Shown here: piece by piece, positions 31,556 to 37,481 of the stretch
How positions within the stretch are numbered: the stretch's first letter is position 1
How the letters are laid out: each line of letters begins with the position of its first letter
DNA from: Planctomycetota bacterium
GTDB lineage: Bacteria; Planctomycetota; UBA1135; GCA-002686595
Direction of reading: 5' to 3'
Length of the DNA: 39,840 nucleotides
NCBI GenBank assembly: GCA_028823395.1
Contig: JAPKBO010000009.1
Location: 1-39,840 of the forward strand
The notes under the pieces: model-generated
The model's input: the letters and a program-made list of their open reading frames with translations, nothing else
Told to the model about the DNA's origin: nothing
Database searches by the model: none
Position numbers and translations under genes: made by a program

Positions 31556-31581
31556 ACAGCTACCCAGGGAGAACGCCCACG

Positions 31582-31980
31582 ATGGAAAACCAGGACGATC
31601 TGTTCGGTGAACAGGAGCCCTTCAAGGACTGGCACAAGTCCGATCTTCCCCCGTTTGCCAAGGGGCGCCCCACGTCCTACCTAGCGGCCCTCAAGATAGC
31701 CGGCAGAACGGGCTCGCTGCGGCGCGCGTGCTTCGAGCTGTCGATGCGGGCGGACCCCGTGGGGGTCACTTGCGACGAGGCCGAGGTTGTCCTTGGGCGG
31801 TCGCACCAGTCTGTGAGCCCTCGGTTTTGGGAGCTTCAGGGAAACCCCAAGAAGGACAAGAAGCCCGCTCTCATCGAGGACAGCGGACTGACCAGGACCA
31901 CTCGGGATAATCGCGACGCCACCGTGTGGGTGGCTATTGGGGAGTACCCCGACGCCGGCGGGGAAGGCGACCTCGCATGA
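31582..31980 (+). CDS. DNA-binding-like early protein (winged-helix type)
   Basis: A 132-residue protein. The start MENQDDLFGEQEP at 31582 has AGGGAG about 11 bases upstream; a longer frame lacks support. A helix-turn-helix-like core (CDEAEVVLGRSHQSVSPRFW) followed by a beta wing (TRTTRDNRDATVWVAIGEY) resembles winged-helix proteins. First gene of the rightward operon, so a regulatory or replication-linked role is plausible. Its stop overlaps the DUF1376 gene (ATGA). Confidence 0.6.
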   Translation: MENQDDLFGEQEPFKDWHKSDLPPFAKGRPTSYLAALKIAGRTGSLRRACFELSMRADPVGVTCDEAEVVLGRSHQSVSPRFWELQGNPKKDKKPALIEDSGLTRTTRDNRDATVWVAIGEYPDAGGEGDLA

Positions 31981-32894
31981 ACTGCCCCTGGTTCAAGTTC
32001 TACCCCGCCGACTACACGCGGGACGGGGCGGTCACGGAGATGTCCTGGGCGGCTCAAGGGCTCTACATCCAGATGCTCTGCTGGAGTTGGGAGAACGGGC
32101 CCCTGCCTGCCGATCCGAGGCGCCTCGCCAGGATCTTCCTGAGCCCCACGGAGACCTTCGCCGACCTCTGGGATGAGGTTGCCCCGTGCTTCGAGCACAG
32201 CGATTTTCTAGTGGACCCGCGGGAGTGGCTCGTCAACCCGCGGCTGGAAATCGAGCGCGAAGAGGCCAACACCCGCATGGAGAAGGCCAGGAAGGGGGGT
32301 CGTGCTAAGTCAAGCAGGGCCCAAGCAGAGCCCAAGCAGAAGCCAAGCACTTCTTGCGGGCTGCTACCCGCGCGCGCGTCAGGGTCAGGGTCAGGGTCAG
32401 GGTCAGGGTCAGGGTCAGAAGCAGATACCCCCCCGCCGCCTACGGCGTCGGACCCCCCCGCCGGGGGTCGCGCTCGGGCAAAGAAGGCTACGCCGTGGCG
32501 GGAGGTGTTGGCGGAGGATCCCTCGCTGGCGATATTGCGAGCGGAAATGATCCGAGCACGGGCCGGCGGCGGCGGCAGCACCCTGGCGGACGCCCTGGCG
32601 CGCTGGGAGGCCGCGTGCTCGACGAACAGCCGAAAGAGGGGTCCGAGCCCCTTCTTGGGTGAAACGGCGAGGCTGAGGCTCCTGAAGGCTCAGGCGGTGG
32701 GCGTCGCCACGTACATCGCGGCCATCGACAACAGCCTTGAGAAGGGAACGCACGTCGCGCCCTGCGTCGAAGCGGTGCTAGAGCGGCGCCAGAAGCAGGA
32801 GCAGCGCAGCAACACGAACATGAACGGCGCGGGGGAGTCCTGGGCCGAGAGGAAGAAGCGCATGGCGCGCGAGGCCGAGGAGCTGAAGGGGTGA
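31977..32894 (+). CDS. DUF1376-type replication protein
   Basis: A 305-residue protein with the classic DUF1376 start (CPWFKFYPADYTRDGAVTEM, then WAAQGLYIQMLCWSWENGPL, residues about 4-45), found in phage and prophage replication initiators next to helicase loaders. A Ser-Gly repeat linker (TCAGGG units, 32379-32418) and Pro-rich stretch separate it from a C-terminal helical, basic domain. No helicase or primase motif is present. The start is the ATG overlapping the upstream TGA. Role: probably origin recognition or helicase recruitment from the host. Confidence 0.75.
   Translation: MNCPWFKFYPADYTRDGAVTEMSWAAQGLYIQMLCWSWENGPLPADPRRLARIFLSPTETFADLWDEVAPCFEHSDFLVDPREWLVNPRLEIEREEANTRMEKARKGGRAKSSRAQAEPKQKPSTSCGLLPARASGSGSGSGSGSGSEADTPPPPTASDPPAGGRARAKKATPWREVLAEDPSLAILRAEMIRARAGGGGSTLADALARWEAACSTNSRKRGPSPFLGETARLRLLKAQAVGVATYIAAIDNSLEKGTHVAPCVEAVLERRQKQEQRSNTNMNGAGESWAERKKRMAREAEELKG
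32379..32418. repeat. Hexanucleotide repeat TCAGGG (about 6.7 copies)
   Basis: Six full copies of TCAGGG and a partial one, in frame within the DUF1376 gene, give a Ser-Gly linker. Hexamers can change copy number without frameshift, so linker length may vary among relatives. Confidence 0.9.
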
Positions 32895-33085
32895 TCCCCT
32901 GTCCGTTCTGCGGAAGCGCCAAGAGCCTTGAGGTGACGAAGTACCGCTTCTTCGCGGTGCGCTGTGAGGGGTGTTTGATTGACGGCCCCACAGCAGAGTC
33001 GAGGAAAGAGGCCGTGTTGAACTGGAACACGCGGCGGTACGCACAGATCAACGAACCGCGCGAGAAAGAGGAGTTGAGAGGATGA
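32891..33085 (+). CDS. Lar-like zinc protein (restriction-alleviation family)
   Basis: A 64-residue protein starting from GTG that overlaps the upstream TGA (GTGA). CPFCGS (near the N-terminus), RCEGC and GP, and LNWNTR at the end match the Lar/Rac-type family pattern (CPFCG...C..C....GP......A...WN.R). Family knowledge: Lar of the Rac prophage reduces EcoKI restriction, although many members are simply zinc ribbons of unknown role. The neighbouring methyltransferase suits an anti-restriction context. Confidence 0.75.
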   Translation: MIPCPFCGSAKSLEVTKYRFFAVRCEGCLIDGPTAESRKEAVLNWNTRRYAQINEPREKEELRG

Positions 33086-33297
33086 ACCACACCGTCTGCC
33101 CCGAGTGCCGCGAAGCCATCAAGCGCGAAAAAGCCGCTTACAACCGCGCCCGCCGTAAGAACCCCGGCGTCCGTGAACGCGAACTGGCGCGTGAACGCGC
33201 ACGGTATCACGACATGAAAGAGAACCGCCCCGAGGAGTTCTACCAGATGCGTGCGCGGCGGGCGGAACTGAAGGCTGCGCAGAAGGCGGGGCTCTAG
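33082..33297 (+). CDS. Small basic protein with a zinc-type start
   Basis: A 71-residue protein (MNHTVCPECREAIKREKAAY...). One CPEC pair near the N-terminus, then a long, highly charged helix (Arg, Lys, Glu). ATG overlaps the previous stop (ATGA). Perhaps a nucleic-acid-binding accessory protein; unrecognised. Confidence 0.65.
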   Translation: MNHTVCPECREAIKREKAAYNRARRKNPGVRERELARERARYHDMKENRPEEFYQMRARRAELKAAQKAGL

Positions 33298-34515
33298 GTG
33301 TGGATCCTTTCAACTGCATATCCGTCTGCGCCGGCATCGGTGGCCTTGACCTGGGAGTCCGACGAGCGGTTCCAAATGCTCGAACGGTCTGCTACCTGGA
33401 GAGGGAAGCCTTCGCCTGCGAAGTCCTGGCAGCGCAGGGTGAAGCCGGGAACCTGGATAGCGCGCCTGTGTTCACGGATCTGCGAGTCTTCGACGGCGCA
33501 GCGTGGCGTGGACAAGTGGATCTCATCTTTGGCGGCATCCCGTGCCAGCCGCACTCCGTTGCAGGTAAGCAACTCCGAGGCGAAGACGAGCGCGACCTCA
33601 TCGACGACTTCCTTCGTGTCGTTGGCGACGTGGGACCGAGCCTCGTCTTCGTGGAGAACGTCCGCGGCTTCGTTTCCGGGGATGGGCTTGGACGACTGCT
33701 TGGAGGACTGGCCGACCTCGGGTTCGATGCGGAGTGGACGACTCTGCGCGCGTCCGAAGTCGGCGCGCCACACAGGCGGGAGCGATGCTTCGTCCTGGCT
33801 TACGCCTCGCACCTTCGAGGTGCTGGAATCCTCGGAAAACTTCACGAAGCGGATGGGGGATCGCCCCCTGGGGGCCCACGCGAGTCTTCAGTCACAGGCG
33901 GTGGTGTGGCCTACAACGACAGTGGGCGACAGTGTCGGCAGCGCGCGGCACACGACGACAACGGGCGTGATGCACAGCGGGACAACGCTGACGGATGCGA
34001 TTCGAGGATGGAGCACGCCGAACGCCCGCGACTGGAAGGGGCCCCCGGGTCAGGGCTCAACGGAGAGGGGGGGACGGGGGGGGAGTCTCCCTCGGGACGC
34101 GGCCGGGGTGCCCCTGACGGTAGCCGCGACGAGCTGGAAGACCCCTCGAGCGAAGTTCGACTCGGGAGCACACCGACAGTCGGAGGACAGCCTGCACTCG
34201 CAGGCGAAGGGCTGGAACACCCCCGGAGCGAACGACTGGAAGGGCAGCAGCAAGCCGGGACAGCGCCGAGGCCAACTGGACGAGCAGGTGGAGAATGGCC
34301 CCAGCCCTGGCCCCCCGCCCCCGGAGACGCCGCCGAGTGGGCTCGCATCCTCGCCCAATACCCCGGCCTCGCCCCTGCGCTTGAACCCGACCTTCGTCGA
34401 GTGGCTGATGGGCCTTCCTCGCGGGTGGACCGCCTTAGAGCCCTCGGTAACGCAGTCGTGCCCGCCCAGGCCACCGCGGCTCTCACCGATCTCCTTGGGA
34501 GGATCGGATGACTAG
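33298..34515 (+). CDS. Overprinted reading frame inside the methyltransferase gene
   Basis: Open for 405 codons in another frame of the methyltransferase. From about codon 95 it looks like a real phage protein: SNSEAKTSATSS, WDRASSSWRTSAASFPG, then CLEDWPTSGSMRSGRL, repeated Trp-x-Thr-Pro units (WLTP, WPTT, WSTPNARDWKG at codon 238, WKTPRAK, WNTPGANDWKG at 306), and LNPTFVEWLMGLPRGWT at 362-378. I recognise this layout from proteins in many phage methyltransferase loci. The true start is unknown (GTG at 33298 is the first possible; TTG/GTG codons occur nearer the recognisable part). GC-rich DNA often has long chance frames, but repeated motifs argue against chance. Function unknown. Confidence 0.5.
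   Translation: MWILSTAYPSAPASVALTWESDERFQMLERSATWRGKPSPAKSWQRRVKPGTWIARLCSRICESSTAQRGVDKWISSLAASRASRTPLQVSNSEAKTSATSSTTSFVSLATWDRASSSWRTSAASFPGMGLDDCLEDWPTSGSMRSGRLCARPKSARHTGGSDASSWLTPRTFEVLESSENFTKRMGDRPLGAHASLQSQAVVWPTTTVGDSVGSARHTTTTGVMHSGTTLTDAIRGWSTPNARDWKGPPGQGSTERGGRGGSLPRDAAGVPLTVAATSWKTPRAKFDSGAHRQSEDSLHSQAKGWNTPGANDWKGSSKPGQRRGQLDEQVENGPSPGPPPPETPPSGLASSPNTPASPLRLNPTFVEWLMGLPRGWTALEPSVTQSCPPRPPRLSPISLGGSDD
33300..34511 (+). CDS. C5-cytosine DNA methyltransferase
   Basis: A 403-residue protein with the C5-methyltransferase motifs in order: I (SVCAGIGGLDLGV, residues 8-20), IV (GGIPCQPHS with catalytic Cys82), VI (FVENVRGF, Glu119, Asn120), VIII (APHRRERCF, 156-164; His replaces the usual Gln) and X (RLRALGNAVVP, 378-388). 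It would methylate cytosine C5 in a short site, protecting phage DNA from restriction or marking it. Residues about 170-360 are Gly/Pro/Arg/Glu-rich and lack clear fold, matching a variable target-recognition region. The start is GTG at 33300. The same bases are open in a second frame, described separately. Confidence 0.9.
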   Translation: MDPFNCISVCAGIGGLDLGVRRAVPNARTVCYLEREAFACEVLAAQGEAGNLDSAPVFTDLRVFDGAAWRGQVDLIFGGIPCQPHSVAGKQLRGEDERDLIDDFLRVVGDVGPSLVFVENVRGFVSGDGLGRLLGGLADLGFDAEWTTLRASEVGAPHRRERCFVLAYASHLRGAGILGKLHEADGGSPPGGPRESSVTGGGVAYNDSGRQCRQRAAHDDNGRDAQRDNADGCDSRMEHAERPRLEGAPGSGLNGEGGTGGESPSGRGRGAPDGSRDELEDPSSEVRLGSTPTVGGQPALAGEGLEHPRSERLEGQQQAGTAPRPTGRAGGEWPQPWPPAPGDAAEWARILAQYPGLAPALEPDLRRVADGPSSRVDRLRALGNAVVPAQATAALTDLLGRIG

Positions 34516-34621
34516 CGCCGCTGAAGTTCTCGACCGCATCGCCATCATGCTCGCCACGCGCGACAAGGTGAATAACGACGAGGCGGTACTGCGGGCAATT
34601 CTGCGGGAGGCGACACGGTGA
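34508..34621 (+). CDS. 37-residue protein between methyltransferase and PP-loop gene
   Basis: MTSAAEVLDRIAIMLATRDK..., likely one amphipathic helix pair with a charged end. ATG overlaps the methyltransferase TGA, and its stop overlaps the next GTG (GTGA). Kept because both junctions show coupling; function unknown. Confidence 0.55.
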   Translation: MTSAAEVLDRIAIMLATRDKVNNDEAVLRAILREATR

Positions 34622-35460
34622 ACCCCTACCTGCTCGACCGGCCCGCGGTTGTCTCGTTTTCTGGCGGGCGCACTAGCGGCTTCATGCTCTGGAATATCCT
34701 CCAGGCGTTCGGCGGCAAGTTGCCCGACGAGGTGCTCGTCTGCTTCCAGAACACTGGACTGGAACATGAAGCCACCTATGCCTTCGTCGAGCGCGTCAGC
34801 GAGGAGTGGAGCGTCCCGATCCACTGGCTGGAGTACCGCGTCACGGATGGGGAGCACGACTATGCCGAGGTAACGCCGGCCACCGCCAGCCGCAAGGGCG
34901 AGCCGTTCGACGCCCTGATCCAGAAGAAGGGCTACCTCCCGAACCCGCGCAGCCGTATCTGCACAACTAACCTCAAGATGCGGACACTCGACCGGCACCT
35001 AAAAACGCAGCCCGCGTTTCTCGACGGCTACACAAACGCTGTGGGCCTGCGTTACGACGAGCCTCGCCGCGTCCACAGGCTGAAAGCGGACAATGCCCGC
35101 GAAGAGATGGCCTGTCCGATGTATAAGGCCAGGCACACAGAGGAGGATGTGCTCGCCTTCTGGCGGCGGTGTGCCCTGTTTGGTTTTGACCTCGATCTAC
35201 CCTACGGCAACAACACCTTCGGTAACTGCGTAGGGTGCTTTCTCAAAAGCAAGGCCAAGCTAGAGTTGATCGCGGAGACACAACCCGGCCACATTGAGTG
35301 GTGGGCGGGCGCCGAGGCGCTCAAAATCACTGACGGCCCTGGCGGTAAGTTCCGCCTTGACCGCGAACCCTATGCCCGCCTCCTAGAGCGCGTCCGCGAA
35401 CAAGGTCGATTCGACTGGCCCGAAGAGGAGGCGGACGCGCCTTGCATGTGCCATGACTAG
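34618..35460 (+). CDS. PAPS-reductase-like PP-loop protein
   Basis: A 280-residue protein of the adenine-nucleotide alpha-hydrolase/PAPS-reductase superfamily: PP-loop VVSFSGGRTSGFML (residues 11-24), a second conserved patch RSRICTTNLKMRTLDRHL, and extra cysteines (FGNCVGCFLKS; CMC near the C-terminus) that could bind an iron-sulfur cluster. Phage members are frequent but rarely proved to reduce sulfate; some relatives take part in DNA modification (DndC type). No dnd partners are seen here. The start is GTG, overlapping the small upstream gene. The specific reaction is uncertain. Confidence 0.75.
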   Translation: MNPYLLDRPAVVSFSGGRTSGFMLWNILQAFGGKLPDEVLVCFQNTGLEHEATYAFVERVSEEWSVPIHWLEYRVTDGEHDYAEVTPATASRKGEPFDALIQKKGYLPNPRSRICTTNLKMRTLDRHLKTQPAFLDGYTNAVGLRYDEPRRVHRLKADNAREEMACPMYKARHTEEDVLAFWRRCALFGFDLDLPYGNNTFGNCVGCFLKSKAKLELIAETQPGHIEWWAGAEALKITDGPGGKFRLDREPYARLLERVREQGRFDWPEEEADAPCMCHD

Positions 35461-35668
35461 CCCGATCAAGGTAGACCTGCCCCGAGCGGACCTGACCGAC
35501 GTTCATCTGCCCCCGGTCCCAAAGGTGGTGCGCTGGCGCGACTCACAGGGGCGCCTGGTCGCCGCGCCGCTCAGTGACTTCACCGACGCCGAGCTGGCGG
35601 ACTTCGGCCTCGCGTGGGTGTCGCAGTTGCTCAAGCGAGCGAAGGAGCAGAGGGGGGCGAAGCCGTGA
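35453..35668 (+). CDS. Small protein of unknown function
   Basis: A 71-residue protein (MTSPIKVDLPRADLTDVHLP...). Beta start (VRWRDSQGRLVAAPLSDF) with a helical end (LAWVSQLLKRAKEQRG). It overlaps the PP-loop gene by 8 bases and the next gene by 4 (GTGA), so it belongs to the operon. No family recognised. Confidence 0.6.
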   Translation: MTSPIKVDLPRADLTDVHLPPVPKVVRWRDSQGRLVAAPLSDFTDAELADFGLAWVSQLLKRAKEQRGAKP

Positions 35669-35790
35669 CAAGAAGTGAAGCGGAGGCCAAGGTGCTGTTT
35701 GTGAAGTATCTACGCTCGGCGTGGGACGATATGAGTTCCGAGGAGCGATGGGAGACCCTGCTCCGGGCGCTCAACTTCGATGTCAGCTAG
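35665..35790 (+). CDS. 41-residue protein
   Basis: MTRSEAEAKVLFVKYLRSAW..., starting from GTG that overlaps the upstream stop and ending inside the next gene (11-base overlap). Helical and acidic. Supported by coupling only; function unknown. Confidence 0.5.
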   Translation: MTRSEAEAKVLFVKYLRSAWDDMSSEERWETLLRALNFDVS

Positions 35791-36124
35791 CCCCACATCC
35801 CGCTCCCTCGCCCTGCTCCGCGAGCGCGAGTGGACCGCCGCCGTCGTCGAGAAGTGGATCCCGCAGACGAAGCGGCGGAAGGATCTCTTCAACTGCATCG
35901 ACATCGTGGCGGTCCAGATTCGGGGCGGCACCCTCGGCGTCCAAGCCTGCGCCGTCTCCGGCCAAGCCGCGCACGTCAAGAAGCTACTCGCAGAGCCCAA
36001 CGCGAAGACCTGGCTCCTCGCCGGCAACAGGCTCTCGATCTGGGCGTGGAAGAAGTACGCGAAGCCCGTGGACCGCAAGTTCTGGCGCGTCACCGAGACC
36101 GAGATCACGCTGGGGATGTTCTAA
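35780..36124 (+). CDS. Nuclease-like protein (PD-(D/E)XK or resolvase-type, putative)
   Basis: A 114-residue protein with RSLALLREREWTAAVVEKWI, then RRKDLFNCIDIVAVQIRGGT and LGVQACAVSGQAAHV. This order (helix, Glu, Asp-containing strand, strand with Gln/Cys) recalls the archaeal Hjc/PD-(D/E)XK core, but the usual ExK is replaced by QAC, so activity is doubtful. Last rightward gene; it may resolve recombination branches made by the RecE/RecT pair. Alternatives: an inactive DNA-binding relative. Confidence 0.55.
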   Translation: MSASPTSRSLALLREREWTAAVVEKWIPQTKRRKDLFNCIDIVAVQIRGGTLGVQACAVSGQAAHVKKLLAEPNAKTWLLAGNRLSIWAWKKYAKPVDRKFWRVTETEITLGMF

Positions 36125-36273
36125 GAAGGCCCCGCCCCCGGCAAGGAGCGAGGCCAGGGACCAGCAGGTCCGCGGGGAAGCGGACAGCGGCAATATAGGT
36201 CAGAGGTTCAACTTTCTGCCCTCATGGGGCTAGTAGAGAATCACTGTCCCACGACGAAGTGCCGCGGTGCTCT
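36125..36273. other. Convergent gap between the rightward operon and the late operon
   Basis: 149 bases with no gene. A GTCCGC/GCGGAC inverted repeat near 36,165-36,182 has no U tract on either strand, so no clear terminator is present. Confidence 0.6.
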
Positions 36274-36801
36274 TTACGGATCGACGCCCAGGAACTCACA
36301 CGCCTCTAGGTATTGCGAGCGCGTCACAACCATGACCCCGCCGAACAGGTAGTCCCGCTCCCCGTTCTCGACGCGGCGGTGCTGCGTCAGGATGATCGCG
36401 TATTGGGTCGGGTGCCCCACCCGCATAGACGGGACGTACTCGGGAATGAAGTACCCGGCGTCATCCCAGGCATCGAGTTCCGCCTGCGTGAATTCGTCAC
36501 GCCACTGGCGGAACGCTGCCGGCGCTTCGTTGCCGTCACCGTCATGGTCGAAGTAGGTCAGCCCGTTAGGGAACAGTCGGCGCTCGAAGCCGAGACCGCC
36601 GCCGCTGCCCTCATACGACTGCTGCGGCCCGAAGCGCAGCGTGTGTTCCGCCACGTAGGGCTGCGTCTTGACGACATCAACCAGTACACCGCGGCGCTGC
36701 CAGAAGTGCGTGTCCTTGGGCACTCCGATTGCGGTTGCGATGCCGACCAGGCAAAGGGCGCCCAAAAGCGCCCCGGCGGCTGATTCGAGTGAGTGCGTCA
36801 T
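36274..36801 (-). CDS. Membrane-anchored protein, last gene of the late operon
   Basis: A 175-residue protein with an N-terminal hydrophobic stretch (SAAGALLGALCLVGIATAIG, about residues 7-27) that could be a signal anchor, then a mixed alpha/beta domain with FDHDGDGNE, an EF-hand-like calcium loop (DxDGDGxE). No lysozyme, amidase or peptidase motif was recognised. Position after the holin and spanin candidates points to lysis, possibly as the missing endolysin or a regulator; this is speculative. Confidence 0.6.
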   Translation of the reverse strand: MTHSLESAAGALLGALCLVGIATAIGVPKDTHFWQRRGVLVDVVKTQPYVAEHTLRFGPQQSYEGSGGGLGFERRLFPNGLTYFDHDGDGNEAPAAFRQWRDEFTQAELDAWDDAGYFIPEYVPSMRVGHPTQYAIILTQHRRVENGERDYLFGGVMVVTRSQYLEACEFLGVDP

Positions 36802-36804
36802 AGT

Positions 36805-37104
36805 TCAGCCACCCCCCCGTTCAAGCACCCTCTCCGTCCTTGCCATCACCATGGTGTTATGCCGCAGGATCTCGTTTGTTTCCTTCTGCATATTCGCCCG
36901 CTCCTTGTCACGCTCTAAATACCGGGCCGTGATGTCCTCGGCGTGATCGTGGCAGTCATCGCCGATGGCCTTCAGGGAATCGCGGAACTCGCCCAGCAGA
37001 AGAATGCGCTCTTTGCTCGCTGTCGAGACCAAGTACCAGACCACCACCATGAAGCACACAAGGATGGGCGCATCGTCGGCCAGCTTGCCAAGCAGCTCTA
37101 TCAT
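36805..37104 (-). CDS. Holin-like or spanin-partner membrane protein (putative)
   Basis: A 99-residue protein with one N-terminal membrane segment (DAPILVCFMVVVWYLVSTAS, about residues 11-30) and a long charged helix (FRDSLKAIGDDCHDHAEDIT, then RYLERDKERANMQKETNEIL), a layout shared by some phage holins and by inner-membrane spanins. ATG overlaps the spanin-like stop. It is in a gene group that would end the late operon, so a lysis role is inferred; no specific family is recognised. Confidence 0.5.
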   Translation of the reverse strand: MIELLGKLADDAPILVCFMVVVWYLVSTASKERILLLGEFRDSLKAIGDDCHDHAEDITARYLERDKERANMQKETNEILRHNTMVMARTERVLERGGG

Positions 37105-37481
37105 TCGTCACAGTCCTCGGTGGGCCTCTTCTTGAAGAAACCAGTCAGGAGGTCGCGGTACAGCACACCGACGTACAGGGCTATCGCGGCGGCGATTGAC
37201 CCGAGGATTGCGGTCCAGGGGTCTTCCCCCTTCTTGGGGCTGGGGGGGGCTTCGGGGTGGATGTGCGTGCCGTCGTCCTCCTCAAGTATCACGCGCCGCG
37301 GGGCCTGCATCGCGGGCGGGGGCGCCCAGGTGATGGTGCCCATGAGGCCGACGTTGTTCGTGTCGTAGTCAGAGCCACGATCATCTACGCCCTCAATACC
37401 GCCCCATTCCCTGTAGGTGGAAACCGCATAGCTGTCGGGGGCGGAACACGCAGCGAGGAGAAGCAGGGGGGCGTATCTCAT
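37101..37481 (-). CDS. Unimolecular spanin candidate
   Basis: A 126-residue protein with a lipoprotein signal (MRYAPLLLLAAC, lipid on Cys12), a Pro/Asp/Glu-containing periplasmic segment of about 75 residues, and a C-terminal membrane span (WTAILGSIAAAIALYVGVLY) followed by FFKKRPTEDCDE. An outer-membrane lipid anchor plus an inner-membrane span on one chain is the layout of unimolecular spanins (phage T1 gp11 type), which fuse the membranes during lysis. Start overlaps the giant gene by 4 bases. Confidence 0.7.
   Translation of the reverse strand: MRYAPLLLLAACSAPDSYAVSTYREWGGIEGVDDRGSDYDTNNVGLMGTITWAPPPAMQAPRRVILEEDDGTHIHPEAPPSPKKGEDPWTAILGSIAAAIALYVGVLYRDLLTGFFKKRPTEDCDE

Noticed and set aside
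31504-31581. Longer start for the first rightward gene
   Set aside because: The extension contains the repeated leader motif and a possible -35, and the ATG at 31582 has a ribosome-binding site.
36165-36182. Terminator in the convergent gap
   Set aside because: An inverted repeat is present, but no T tract follows it on either strand.
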